From NCBI GenBank assembly GCA_001899305.1, contig MKWL01000021.1:1-64000 (forward strand): a stretch of DNA of 64,000 nt, written 5' to 3'. A program made the translations under genes and the position numbers. The notes beneath the pieces were generated by a model. The model made no database searches. It was given only the letters and a program-made list of their open reading frames with translations, and was not told the DNA's origin. This document shows, one piece after another, positions 18,183-26,198 of the stretch (the stretch's first letter is position 1; every line of letters starts with the position of its first letter). This DNA is from Thiobacillus sp. 0-1251 (GTDB taxonomy: Bacteria > Pseudomonadota > Gammaproteobacteria > Burkholderiales > Thiobacillaceae).

Positions 18183-19337
18183 ATGCCAAAACCCAAAACC
18201 GGGCTTCGCCTTATCGTCATCGTGTTGGCCGTCGCTGCGCTTGCCTATGCCGGCTGGTACTTCACCCGTCCCAAGCCGCCCGAAGTCGAACTCGCCACGA
18301 TCGAACGCGGCACGGTCGAATCGACGGTGGTCAACACCCGCGCCGGCACGGTCAAGGCCTGCCGCCGCGCCAAGCTGGCTCCGGTGGCAGGCGGCCAGAT
18401 CGTCAAGCTGTGGGTGAAGGAAGGCGAACGCGTGAAGACCGGCCAGCCGCTGCTCGAACTGTGGAACCGCGACCTCGCCGCGCAGCGCGAGCTGGCCACC
18501 CGCCAGCTGACCACCAGCGAGGAACGCCGCCGCGAGGCCTGCATCATGGCCGACAACGCACAGCGCGATGCCGATCGCACCGCTCAACTGGCCGCCAAGG
18601 GGTTTGTCAGCCCGCAGAGCACCGAAAACGCCCGCGCCGATGCACGTGCGCGCCAGGCCAACTGCGATGCGCTCGCCGCCGACGTCAAGCGCGCGCAGGC
18701 GCAGATCAGCGTCACGCAAGTCGGGCTGGAGCGCACCACGCTCACCGCGCCGTTCGCCGGCATCGTCGCGAAAATCACCGGCGAGGTCGGCGAATTCACC
18801 ACACCCTCGCCGCCCGGCATCCCCACCCCGCCCGCGGTCGACTTGATCGACGACAGCTGCCTCTACGTGAGTGCACCGATGGACGAAGTCGACGCGCCCA
18901 AGCTGAAAGCCGGCCAGCCCGCGCGCATCACGCTCGACGCCCTGCCCGGCAAGGTCTTCGCCGGTCACGTCCGGCGTATCGCCCCGTACGTGACCGAGGT
19001 GGAAAAACAGGCGCGCACGGTCGATGTCGAGGTCGATTTCGACACGCCGCCGGAAGCGGCCCTGCTGGTCGGTTACAGCGCCGACGTGGAAGCCATCATC
19101 GAGCACCGCGACAAGGTGCTGCGCGTGCCCACCCAGGCGATCCAGCAGGACGGCACGGTGCTGGTGCTGGGCAAGGACGACACGCTGGAGACGCGCCATC
19201 TGAAAACCGGGCTGGCCAACTGGGCGTTCACGGAAGTCGTCAGCGGCCTCGGGGCCGGCGACCGCGTGCTGCTGTCCTTCGACCAGGAGAACGTGAAGGC
19301 CGGCCTGAAGGTCGCTCCCAAGCCCGCGCAGCCATGA
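18183..19337 (+). CDS. Periplasmic membrane-fusion protein of an ABC export system (MacA/HlyD family)
   Basis: Adaptor that links an inner-membrane ABC transporter to the periplasm or an outer-membrane channel. From the ATG at 18183 the 384-residue product has one N-terminal membrane helix (IVIVLAVAALAYAGWYF), a lipoyl-like segment (GGQIVKLWVKEGERVKTGQ), a helical hairpin (about 90-180) and a beta-barrel part (LTAPFAGIVAKITGEVGEF). The frame extends upstream to a TTG at 18153, but the ATG gives the cleaner signal anchor. It overlaps the ATPase gene by four bases (ATGA). The substrate is not evident, and no TolC-like channel gene is in the window. Confidence 0.88.
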   Translation: MPKPKTGLRLIVIVLAVAALAYAGWYFTRPKPPEVELATIERGTVESTVVNTRAGTVKACRRAKLAPVAGGQIVKLWVKEGERVKTGQPLLELWNRDLAAQRELATRQLTTSEERRREACIMADNAQRDADRTAQLAAKGFVSPQSTENARADARARQANCDALAADVKRAQAQISVTQVGLERTTLTAPFAGIVAKITGEVGEFTTPSPPGIPTPPAVDLIDDSCLYVSAPMDEVDAPKLKAGQPARITLDALPGKVFAGHVRRIAPYVTEVEKQARTVDVEVDFDTPPEAALLVGYSADVEAIIEHRDKVLRVPTQAIQQDGTVLVLGKDDTLETRHLKTGLANWAFTEVVSGLGAGDRVLLSFDQENVKAGLKVAPKPAQP

Positions 19338-20005
19338 TCCGCCTCACCTCGATCACGCGCGTGTTCCGCATGGGCGACCAGGAAGTGCGCGCGCTCAATG
19401 GCGTCAACCTCGACATCGCGTCGGGCGAATACGTGTCCATCATGGGCCCTTCGGGCTCGGGCAAGTCCACCCTGCTGAACGTCGTCGGTCTGCTCGATCG
19501 TCCCGACAGCGGACGCTACGAACTGGACGGTTCCGACGTCACCGACCTGTCCGAGACCGAGCGGGCACGCGTGCGCCGGGAAAAGATCGGCTTCGTGTTC
19601 CAGTCCTTCCATCTCGTGCCACGGCTCACCGCAGCCGAGAACATCGAGTTGCCGCTGATGTTGGAAGGTATCGCCCCGGCCGAGCGCAAGTCGCGCGTCG
19701 ACACCGCACTCGATGCCTTCGACCTCAAAGACCGCGCCCGCCATCGCCCGGCCGAACTTTCCGGCGGCCAGCGCCAGCGCGTGGCGATCGCGCGCGCCAC
19801 CATCCTGCGCCCCACGGCGCTCCTGGCCGACGAGCCGACCGGCAATCTCGACCACCGCATCGGCGCCGAAGTGATGGAACTGCTGGAAGGCCTGCACCAT
19901 GCCGGCACCACGCTGATCGTCGTCACCCACGACCGCGAACTCGGCGCGCGCGCGCATCGCCACATCGCGATGCGGGATGGCGAGATCGTGGGGGATGAAA
20001 AATGA
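19334..20005 (+). CDS. ABC transporter ATP-binding protein (MacB/LolD type)
   Basis: ATPase that energises the neighbouring permeases. The 223-residue product has Walker A GPSGSGKST (residues 38-46), Q-loop FVFQSFHLVP, signature LSGGQRQRVAIARA, Walker B ALLADEPTGNLD and the switch His in VVTHDRE. All motifs are intact. Its ATG overlaps the stop of the membrane-fusion gene. The permease gene starts 241 bp later, after a repeat-filled gap, which is unusual for such operons. Confidence 0.93.
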   Translation: MIRLTSITRVFRMGDQEVRALNGVNLDIASGEYVSIMGPSGSGKSTLLNVVGLLDRPDSGRYELDGSDVTDLSETERARVRREKIGFVFQSFHLVPRLTAAENIELPLMLEGIAPAERKSRVDTALDAFDLKDRARHRPAELSGGQRQRVAIARATILRPTALLADEPTGNLDHRIGAEVMELLEGLHHAGTTLIVVTHDRELGARAHRHIAMRDGEIVGDEK

Positions 20006-20058
20006 AGGCGGCCACTGTTCGGCCTGTGCTAGGCAAGGGATGTACCAAAGTGGGCACA

Positions 20059-20230
20059 GAGCTTCGACAGGCTCAGCCCGAACGGTGGTTGGGTTGCGTG
20101 TGTGCGAAAGCCCGCCCCCTTAGCCCGTTCGCCCTGAGCCCTTCGACTATGCTCAGGAGAGCCCTGTCGAAGGGCAGCATTGTCACTGACCTGTCATCCA
20201 CACGTGTTTCGACACGCTCAACACGAACGG
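20059..20230 (+). repeat. Three-copy REP-like repeat cluster inside the ABC operon
   Basis: Three related segments lie in the gap between the ATPase and first permease genes: 20059-20085 (core CTTCGACAGGCTCAGCCC followed by GAACGG), 20206-20230 (TTTCGACACGCTCAACAC followed by GAACGG, same orientation), and an inverted, longer copy at 20124-20175 (CCGTTCGCCCTGAGC, then GTCGAAGGGC). The inverted copies can pair with each other to form large stem-loops. Such CGAACGG/GTCGAAG repeats are common intergenic repeats in proteobacteria. They may fold in the mRNA and adjust expression of the downstream permeases. Confidence 0.75.
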
Positions 20231-20246
20231 CCCCCCGGATCGCCCG

Positions 20247-21449
20247 ATGAACCTGCGCGACACCCTGACCCTCTCCTTCTCAACCGTGGTGAGCTACCGC
20301 ACCCGCTCGCTGCTCATCGTGCTGGCGATGGCGCTCGGCGTGGCGGCGGTGGTGGTGCTGACGGCGCTGGGCGAAGGTGCGCGCCGCTACGTGGTGGGGC
20401 AATTCTCCTCGCTCGGCACCAACCTGGTCATCGTGCTGCCGGGCCGCGCCGAGACCTCGGGCGGCCTTCCCGGCGCGGCGCTGGGACAGACACCGCGCGA
20501 CCTGACCCTCGACGACGCCCTTTTCATCAGCCACCTGCCGCAGGTCAAGCGCTATGCGCCGCTCAATGTGGGTGTGGCCGAACTCTCCGCCGGCGGGAAA
20601 CTGCGCGAGGTGACCGTGCTCGGCAGCACGGCCGAACTGCTGCCGATCCGCCACATGAAACTGTCGCAGGGCAGTTTCCTCGCACACGGCTCGGAACGCA
20701 GCGCGCAGATCGTGCTGGGCAGCGTGCTGGCGCATGAATTCTTTCCCGACGGCAACGCCGTCGGCCAGCGCGTGCGCCTCGGCGACAGCCGATTTATGGT
20801 CTCGGGCGTACTGGCTGTCCAGGGCGAATCGATGGGTTTCAATTCCGACGAGATCGCCATCATCCCGGTCGACTACGCGCAGGAACTGTTCAACACCAAC
20901 ACCTTGTTCCGCATCCTGGTCGAGGCTCGCAGCCGCAACGCCATCGAGCCGGCCAAGGCCGCCATCGCCCACGCTCTGAAGCTGCGCCACGACGGCGAGG
21001 AGGATGTGACCGTCATCACCCAGGACGCCATCCTCGCCACCTTCGACCGCATCCTGCGCGCGCTGACCCTGGGCGTGGCGGGCATCGCCGCGATCAGCCT
21101 GGCGGTGGCCGGCATCCTGGTGATGAACGTGATGCTGGTCGCGGTCGCGCAGCGCACCTCGGAAATCGGCCTGCTGAAAGCCCTCGGCGCGCCCGCGTCC
21201 GACATCCGCCGCCTGTTCTTCGCCGAGGCGCTGTGGCTGTCGCTGGCGGGCGGTGCCATCGGCTACGCGCTGGGGAACCTCGGCGCCTGGGGGATCCGCC
21301 TCGCCTACCCCACGCTCCCCGCCTGGCCGCCGGCCTGGGCCAGCGCGGCGGGCGTGGCGACCGCCCTCCTCACCGGCGTCATCGCCAGCCTGCTGCCCGC
21401 CGCGCGCGCGGCGCGGCTCGACCCCGTGCTTGCGCTGAGTGGAAAATGA
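20247..21449 (+). CDS. ABC transporter permease, MacB/FtsX family (first)
   Basis: Inner-membrane permease of 400 residues. It has one membrane helix near residues 20-45 (LIVLAMALGVAAVVVLTALG), a large periplasmic MacB-type domain (about 50-265) and three C-terminal helices of the FtsX domain, with the typical RTSEIGLLKALGAPASDIRR loop. It ends with the family tail AARAARLDPVLALSGK. Its stop overlaps the ATG of the second permease (ATGA), so the two are probably made together. It differs from MacB in lacking a fused ATPase. Confidence 0.92.
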   Translation: MNLRDTLTLSFSTVVSYRTRSLLIVLAMALGVAAVVVLTALGEGARRYVVGQFSSLGTNLVIVLPGRAETSGGLPGAALGQTPRDLTLDDALFISHLPQVKRYAPLNVGVAELSAGGKLREVTVLGSTAELLPIRHMKLSQGSFLAHGSERSAQIVLGSVLAHEFFPDGNAVGQRVRLGDSRFMVSGVLAVQGESMGFNSDEIAIIPVDYAQELFNTNTLFRILVEARSRNAIEPAKAAIAHALKLRHDGEEDVTVITQDAILATFDRILRALTLGVAGIAAISLAVAGILVMNVMLVAVAQRTSEIGLLKALGAPASDIRRLFFAEALWLSLAGGAIGYALGNLGAWGIRLAYPTLPAWPPAWASAAGVATALLTGVIASLLPAARAARLDPVLALSGK

Positions 21450-22645
21450 GTTTCATCGACACCCTGGGCTTCGCCCTGCACGCCCTGACCGCGCATCGGC
21501 TGCGCACCTTCCTGTCCGCCACCGGCATCGCAGTGGGCATTGCCGCAGTGATCCTGCTCACCTCGATCGGCGACGGCATCCATCGATTCGTGCTGGCCGA
21601 GTTCACCCAGTTCGGCACCAACATCATCGTCGTCACCCCAGGCAAGATCAGCACGCACGGTGCCTCGGTCGGTGCCATCGGCAGCGCACGGCTGTTGACC
21701 ATCGACGACGCATTGGCGCTGAAGGCCTCGCGCTACGCGCAATACACGAACTCCGGCGTGATGGGCAATGCGGAAATCCGCGCCCACGGCCGCAGCCGCC
21801 GCGTGACAGTCTATGGCGAAGGGCCGGATTTCTCGCGCGCGTTCAACATGCACGTCGCGGTCGGCCAGTACCTGCCCGCCGACGACCCGCGCAATCCGCG
21901 CGCCTATGCCGTGCTGGGCGCGAAAGTGCAAACCGAGCTGTTCGGCACGAGCAATCCGCTGGGCGCCACCCTGCAGGTCGGCGCGTCGCGCTTCCGCATC
22001 ATCGGCGTCATGGCGCCCAAGGGCCAGGTGCTCGGCTTCGACCTCGACGACACGGTCTACATCCCCACTGCGCGCGCGCTGGAAGTGTTCAACCGCGAAG
22101 GCGTCATGGAAGTCCACGTCGCCTACAAGCCCGGTTCACCCCTGAAGGCCGTGGTCAAGGACATCGAACGCATCCTGGTCGCGCGCCACGGCCGCGAGGA
22201 CTTCACCGTCACGCCGCAGCAGCAGATGCTCGACACGCTTTCCACCGTACTCGAAGTGCTCACCTTCGCCGTCGCCGCGCTCGGCGGGATTTCATTATTG
22301 GTCGGCGCAGTGGGCATGGTCACGCTGATGCACATCGCCGTGGCCGAGCGCGTCGCCGAGATCGGCCTGCTCACCGCGCTGGGCACGACGCGCGCGCAGA
22401 TCCGCACGCTGTTTTTAATGGAATCGACCGTCCTGTCCACCCTGGGCGGGCTTGGCGGGTTGGCGGTCGGCGCCGGGATCGCCGGGCTGCTGAAGCTCAC
22501 GGTCAGCGACCTGCCGGTCAATACACCTTGGGATTACGCTTTCGGCGCGCTCGGGGTGTCGGTGCTGATCGGGCTGGCCGCCGGCGTGGTGCCGGCGATG
22601 CGCGCAGCACGGCTCAACCCGGTGGATGCATTGCGCGCCGAATAA
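21446..22645 (+). CDS. ABC transporter permease, MacB/FtsX family (second)
   Basis: A paralogue of the preceding gene with 399 residues: N-terminal helix (LSATGIAVGIAAVILLTSIG), periplasmic domain, and C-terminal FtsX helices around VAEIGLLTALGTTRAQIRTL, ending MRAARLNPVDALRAE. The open frame runs upstream into the first permease, but the ATG at 21446 overlaps its stop and matches the homologous start. Two distinct permeases with one ATPase suggest a heterodimeric channel. The following 231 bp (22646-22876) hold no clear gene or terminator. Confidence 0.92.
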   Translation: MSFIDTLGFALHALTAHRLRTFLSATGIAVGIAAVILLTSIGDGIHRFVLAEFTQFGTNIIVVTPGKISTHGASVGAIGSARLLTIDDALALKASRYAQYTNSGVMGNAEIRAHGRSRRVTVYGEGPDFSRAFNMHVAVGQYLPADDPRNPRAYAVLGAKVQTELFGTSNPLGATLQVGASRFRIIGVMAPKGQVLGFDLDDTVYIPTARALEVFNREGVMEVHVAYKPGSPLKAVVKDIERILVARHGREDFTVTPQQQMLDTLSTVLEVLTFAVAALGGISLLVGAVGMVTLMHIAVAERVAEIGLLTALGTTRAQIRTLFLMESTVLSTLGGLGGLAVGAGIAGLLKLTVSDLPVNTPWDYAFGALGVSVLIGLAAGVVPAMRAARLNPVDALRAE

Positions 22646-22876
22646 GGCCCCCTATCCCGCGACCATCCATCCATGGTGTCGCACAGGCAAGCCGCCCACC
22701 CGGCAGAAACCCGATTGACAGTTGTCCTACAAGCGGGTGCGCCGTCGACCTATACGAATGGAACGGCACTCCCATTAAATTTTCATCTGCGTCGCCGATC
22801 TCACAGCACCCCCCGTTCGGTACGTAAGTAGCCAGGCTGCATCCTTGGCGCCCATCCATTTCGTAAGGAGATCCGC

Positions 22877-23299
22877 ATGAAACACGTACCCAGTATCGCT
22901 GCATTCGCCCTCGCTTCAGGCCTTGCCCTGCTGGCAACCGGATGTGACCGCAAGCCCGCCGATCAGCCGGCCGATACAGCCAGCCCGACGACAGGCGAGA
23001 GAATGGACAATGCCATCGACCATACCAAGCAGGCAACCCAGGACCTGGGCAACTCGCTGGAACAGAAAGCCGACCAGGCAGGACAGGCCATCGACGACGC
23101 CACGATTACGACGTCGATCAAAGGCAAGTATCTGGCCGACGATACCCTCAAGGGTCTCGACATTTCGGTTGAAACGGACCACGGCGTGGTGATGCTGAGC
23201 GGTACGGTACAGAGCGATTCGGCCAAAGAGCTCGCCACGAAGATTGCTCAGGGCGTAGAGGGCGTGGTAAGCGTCAACAACCAGCTCACCGTCAAATAA
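22877..23299 (+). CDS. BON-domain lipoprotein (OsmY-like)
   Basis: Small envelope lipoprotein of 140 residues. The signal peptide ends in the lipobox LATGC, lipidated Cys23. A polar helical stretch (about 40-75) is followed by one BON domain (about 75-140: TTSIKGKYLADDTLKGLDIS, then GVVMLSGTVQSDSAKELATK). BON domains bind phospholipid or other envelope components, and such proteins are often stress-induced. AAGGAG sits 8 bases before the ATG. It appears to be a single-gene unit. The upstream gap has a TTGACA at 22716 but no matching -10, so I do not call a promoter. Confidence 0.85.
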   Translation: MKHVPSIAAFALASGLALLATGCDRKPADQPADTASPTTGERMDNAIDHTKQATQDLGNSLEQKADQAGQAIDDATITTSIKGKYLADDTLKGLDISVETDHGVVMLSGTVQSDSAKELATKIAQGVEGVVSVNNQLTVK

Positions 23300-23351
23300 G
23301 CCCGCTCCTTGGAACCGGTCAGCGCTTTCCGCCTGTCATGGCTCCGACGCC

Positions 23352-23897
23352 TCATGAGTGGCCTGGAAACTCGCTACGCCCGCCAGCGCTACCGAGGTGC
23401 TCGGGCAACAATTCGTCGCTTCCGTCCATGTCCCCCACTTCGTCATAACGCAGGGGGCGGGCGCGTCCTTGCAAGAAATCGCCGCCCGTTATCTCGGCCA
23501 GGATCACCATGTGGTCGCCCGCCGGATGCCTTGATACGGCGCGGCAGTCGAGATAGGACAGTCCTTCATCCAGGATCGGGGCGCCTGAGGGCGCTGCGTG
23601 CCAGGCTACTGCGCTCAGTTTGTCCTCGTCCTGGGCGCTATGGTTGCCGAAGAAGTCTGCGAGGGCACATTGGTCACGCTGCAATACCGTCACTGCGAAC
23701 ACGCCGCTTTCCACGAGCAAGGGATATGAAGCATTGTCGGGATTGACGGCCATTGCCAGCATGGGCGGTTGCATGGACACCTGCATGACCGACGAGGCGG
23801 TGAAGGCGTTCCGCCGGCTGTCCTTACCCACGCCCACCACATAGACACCTTGGGTCACGGTCATCAATAGACGCTTGACGGGGTTATCTACGCTCAT
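23352..23897 (-). CDS. Flavin reductase-domain protein (FMN-binding)
   Basis: The 181-residue product belongs to the flavin-reductase-like family, which binds FMN or FAD and transfers electrons from NAD(P)H or to a partner oxygenase. The FMN-binding core reads NAFTASSVMQVSMQPPMLAM, then NPDNASYPLL and FAVTVLQRDQCALADFFGN. The open frame extends to 24002 with a Cys-rich unlikely N-terminus; the ATG at 23897 begins the domain properly. The partner is unknown. It converges on the BON gene. Confidence 0.82.
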   Translation of the reverse strand: MSVDNPVKRLLMTVTQGVYVVGVGKDSRRNAFTASSVMQVSMQPPMLAMAVNPDNASYPLLVESGVFAVTVLQRDQCALADFFGNHSAQDEDKLSAVAWHAAPSGAPILDEGLSYLDCRAVSRHPAGDHMVILAEITGGDFLQGRARPLRYDEVGDMDGSDELLPEHLGSAGGRSEFPGHS

Positions 23898-24103
23898 GTT
23901 CACTCTGCTGGCACATGCGCCACACTTAGGGGCCGAGCACGCACTATGCGCGGATAGGCCAACCTGGGCGAATCGGCATGGTCCGAAACTGACGTAAGAC
24001 AATTCCGGCTGCGCGAGCGAACCGGGAAAATGCGGAGTCCTTGTTAGGCGTGACTCGCCTCAACCTACTTGAACAACCCGATTGCCGGGTCAATCGGCCG
24101 CCA

Positions 24104-24424
24104 TTACGGCTCATACCCTTCACGATGCGTCGCATTGATGGTACGCAGCAGTTCGCGGAACGGGATGCTGCGCTCGTGCTTCTTGAACAGCGGCATGAAG
24201 GCGAGGTCCTCGCCCGACCCCACGCCCGCATACTTACCGGAAGCCATCGCTTCGTGCAGGTCGCGCAGCATCTTGTCGAGGTCGTCCAGGAAGGGCGTAT
24301 AGGTCGATGCCTCGTCATCGTCGTGTTCCAGGCAAGCACGCAGTTCGTCGACTTCGTACACGGCTTCGTGCACCAGGTCGACCAGTTGGTTGAAGTCTTG
24401 GGCTCTTTTCATGTTCGTGTGCAT
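24104..24424 (-). CDS. Conserved-looking small acidic protein of unknown function
   Basis: I do not recognise this gene. The likely product is 106 residues (or 102 from the ATG at 24412), acidic and mostly helical, with segments FNQLVDLVHEAVYEVDELRA, DDLDKMLRDLHEAMASGKY and FKKHERSIPFRELLRTINAT. There is no signal peptide, membrane helix or metal-binding Cys pattern. The reading frame has good codon structure, which supports a real gene, but neither start has a clear ribosome site. It is divergent from ada by 134 bp and lies 206 bp from the flavin reductase gene. Confidence 0.6.
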   Translation of the reverse strand: MHTNMKRAQDFNQLVDLVHEAVYEVDELRACLEHDDDEASTYTPFLDDLDKMLRDLHEAMASGKYAGVGSGEDLAFMPLFKKHERSIPFRELLRTINATHREGYEP

Positions 24425-24558
24425 GTTGGAGAAAACGTAAGGATACCGCCGCTTGACGGGTGGTGCGACAGGCGCGCGATTCGAACGCAAGTTTCGGATT
24501 GCGGCGCGGTCCGAACCGGCCGACACTGTGATGAACGAAACCCGGATGCACGCCCGCC

Positions 24559-25725
24559 ATGGATACCGAATCTGCCGTTCCCCCACCGCATGCCGACGAG
24601 CCGGAAGCCGACCCGCTCACCGAACGGCGCTGGCAGGCGGTGGTCCGCCGCGATCCACAGGCGGATGGCGAATTCGTCTACGCGGTCCGCACCACCGGCG
24701 TGTATTGCCACCCGTCGTGTCCGTCACGCGCAGCGAAACGGGAGAACGTGGCGTTCTTCGATACCGCCACGCTTGCGGCGGCGGCGGGCTACCGGCCCTG
24801 CCAGCGCTGCCGGCCGGACGCACCTTCGCTGCAGCAGCGGCGCCATGCGCTGGTGCGCCAGGCCTGCGAGGCCATCGAGCACGGTCCGGCCACGCCGACG
24901 CTCGCGCAGCTGGCGCGGCAGGCCGGGATGAGCCCGTATCATTTCCAGCGCATCTTCAAGGCCGTCACCGGCCTTTCCCCCAAGGCCTATCACCAGGCCC
25001 TGCAGGCCAAACGCGTCACGTCCGCGCTGCAGTCCGCGCCGTCGGTAACGGCGGCTATCTACGATGCCGGCTTCAATTCGACCGGCCGCTTCTACGAGAA
25101 CGCCCCCGCCCTGCTCGGCATGGCGCCGGGCCGCTATCGCCAGGGCGGTGCCGGCGAGCACATCCGCTACGCCGTCGAACGCTGCACGCTCGGCTGGATC
25201 GTCGTCGCGGCGACCCGCAAGGGGATCTGCGCCATCGAGTTCGGAGACGAACCGCAGGCGCTGGCCGATCGCGTGCGGGCCCGCTTCCCGCAGGCCGCGT
25301 TCGAACCGGCCGACGATGCGTTCCGGCGCTGGGTCGTCCGGGTGCTGCGCCATATTGAACAGCCGCGCGGCGTGCTGGACCTGCCGCTGGACGTGCAGGG
25401 CACGGTCCTGCAGCACCGCGTCTGGCAGGCGCTGCAGGCGATCCCGGCGGGCCAGACCGTGAGCTACGGCGAGCTCGCCGAACGTCTCGGCCAGCCGAAG
25501 GCCCATCGCGCCGTGGCGCACGCCTGCGCCGTCAATCCCGTGGCGGTGGCGATCCCCTGCCACCGTGCCGTGCGCGCCGATGGGTCGCTGGCCGGATACC
25601 GCTGGGGCCTCGAACGCAAGGCGGAACTGCTGAAGCGGGAAGCGGCCGCCTCCCTCCTCAAAGAACCGTCCGCCGATGCCGTTATTGATGGAAAGCCATC
25701 AAAACGACACAGGAGGACACGGTGA
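24559..25725 (+). CDS. ada: Ada: methylation-response regulator and O6-methylguanine-DNA methyltransferase
   Basis: Repairs methyl-phosphotriesters and O6-methylguanine and, once methylated, activates alkylation-repair genes. Domains over 388 residues: N-terminal zinc domain with ligands Cys50, Cys54 (GVYCHPSC) and Cys81, Cys84 (RPCQRC); an AraC-type helix-turn-helix (about 95-195, LARQAGMSPYHFQRIFKAVT); and a C-terminal methyltransferase with acceptor Cys334 in AVAIPCHRAVR. All key residues are present. Its stop overlaps the GTG of the CZB gene, so the two are probably co-expressed. Confidence 0.95.
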   Translation: MDTESAVPPPHADEPEADPLTERRWQAVVRRDPQADGEFVYAVRTTGVYCHPSCPSRAAKRENVAFFDTATLAAAAGYRPCQRCRPDAPSLQQRRHALVRQACEAIEHGPATPTLAQLARQAGMSPYHFQRIFKAVTGLSPKAYHQALQAKRVTSALQSAPSVTAAIYDAGFNSTGRFYENAPALLGMAPGRYRQGGAGEHIRYAVERCTLGWIVVAATRKGICAIEFGDEPQALADRVRARFPQAAFEPADDAFRRWVVRVLRHIEQPRGVLDLPLDVQGTVLQHRVWQALQAIPAGQTVSYGELAERLGQPKAHRAVAHACAVNPVAVAIPCHRAVRADGSLAGYRWGLERKAELLKREAAASLLKEPSADAVIDGKPSKRHRRTR

Positions 25726-26120
25726 GCATCAAGCGCGACATCGAATACGCCATTTACATCCACGGGGCATGGAAGACCCATTTCCGGAATTTCCTGGGCG
25801 GGCGGGCGCCGATGGACATGTCTGTCGTCGGCAGCACGCACGCGTGCAAGCTCGGGCACTGGCTCGACAACGAGGCGCGCCGGATGCTGTCGCCCGGGGA
25901 CCATGCCGAGGCCTGCCGGCTGCACGCCCGGTTCCACGAAGTGGCCGGCGGCATCGTCGACAACATCAAGCAGAAGAATTTCGCGGTCGCGCGCGCGTCG
26001 CTGATCCCGGGCGGGGCCTTCGACCAGGCCAGCCACGGGATGGCCGCCTTCCTGCGCAGGATGCCCATGCGGCAGCGGGCGCGCGGCAGAACCGACACCG
26101 AGGTGAAGCAGGCCGCCTGA
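25722..26120 (+). CDS. Stand-alone CZB-domain (chemoreceptor zinc-binding) protein
   Basis: Cytoplasmic 132-residue protein consisting of one CZB domain. The four zinc ligands of the family can be placed: His14 (HGAWK), Cys42 (CKLGHW), His68 and His72 (HARFH), with the spacing seen in known CZB proteins. In that family the domain sits in chemoreceptors or diguanylate cyclases and senses zinc or oxidants through its Cys; here no output domain is attached. The GTG start at 25722 is fixed by AGGAGG at 25711-25716 and overlaps the ada stop (GTGA). The short basic tail (RRMPMRQRARGR) is unexplained. Confidence 0.85.
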   Translation: MSIKRDIEYAIYIHGAWKTHFRNFLGGRAPMDMSVVGSTHACKLGHWLDNEARRMLSPGDHAEACRLHARFHEVAGGIVDNIKQKNFAVARASLIPGGAFDQASHGMAAFLRRMPMRQRARGRTDTEVKQAA

Positions 26121-26151
26121 CCGCCCCTTGCCTCTGCCGTATGGCAGACAC

Positions 26152-26180
26152 AAAAAAACAGGGGCCGCAGCCCCTGTTTT
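26152..26180. terminator. Bidirectional intrinsic terminator between the CZB gene and hdrB
   Basis: AAAACAGGGGC at 26155-26165 pairs perfectly with GCCCCTGTTTT at 26170-26180 around a CGCA loop, an 11-bp stem flanked by A-runs and T-runs. It can end transcription from the ada-CZB unit on the plus strand and from the qmo-hdr unit on the minus strand. Confidence 0.92.
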
Positions 26181-26198
26181 CCTTGGTAAAACCGCCGA

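Noticed and set aside
18183-22645. Identity of the export system as LolCDE
   Set aside because: A periplasmic membrane-fusion protein gene is the first member, which Lol systems lack; the permeases fit the MacB group better.
22716-22721. TTGACA as a -35 box for the BON lipoprotein gene
   Set aside because: No -10-like hexamer lies 16-18 bases downstream.
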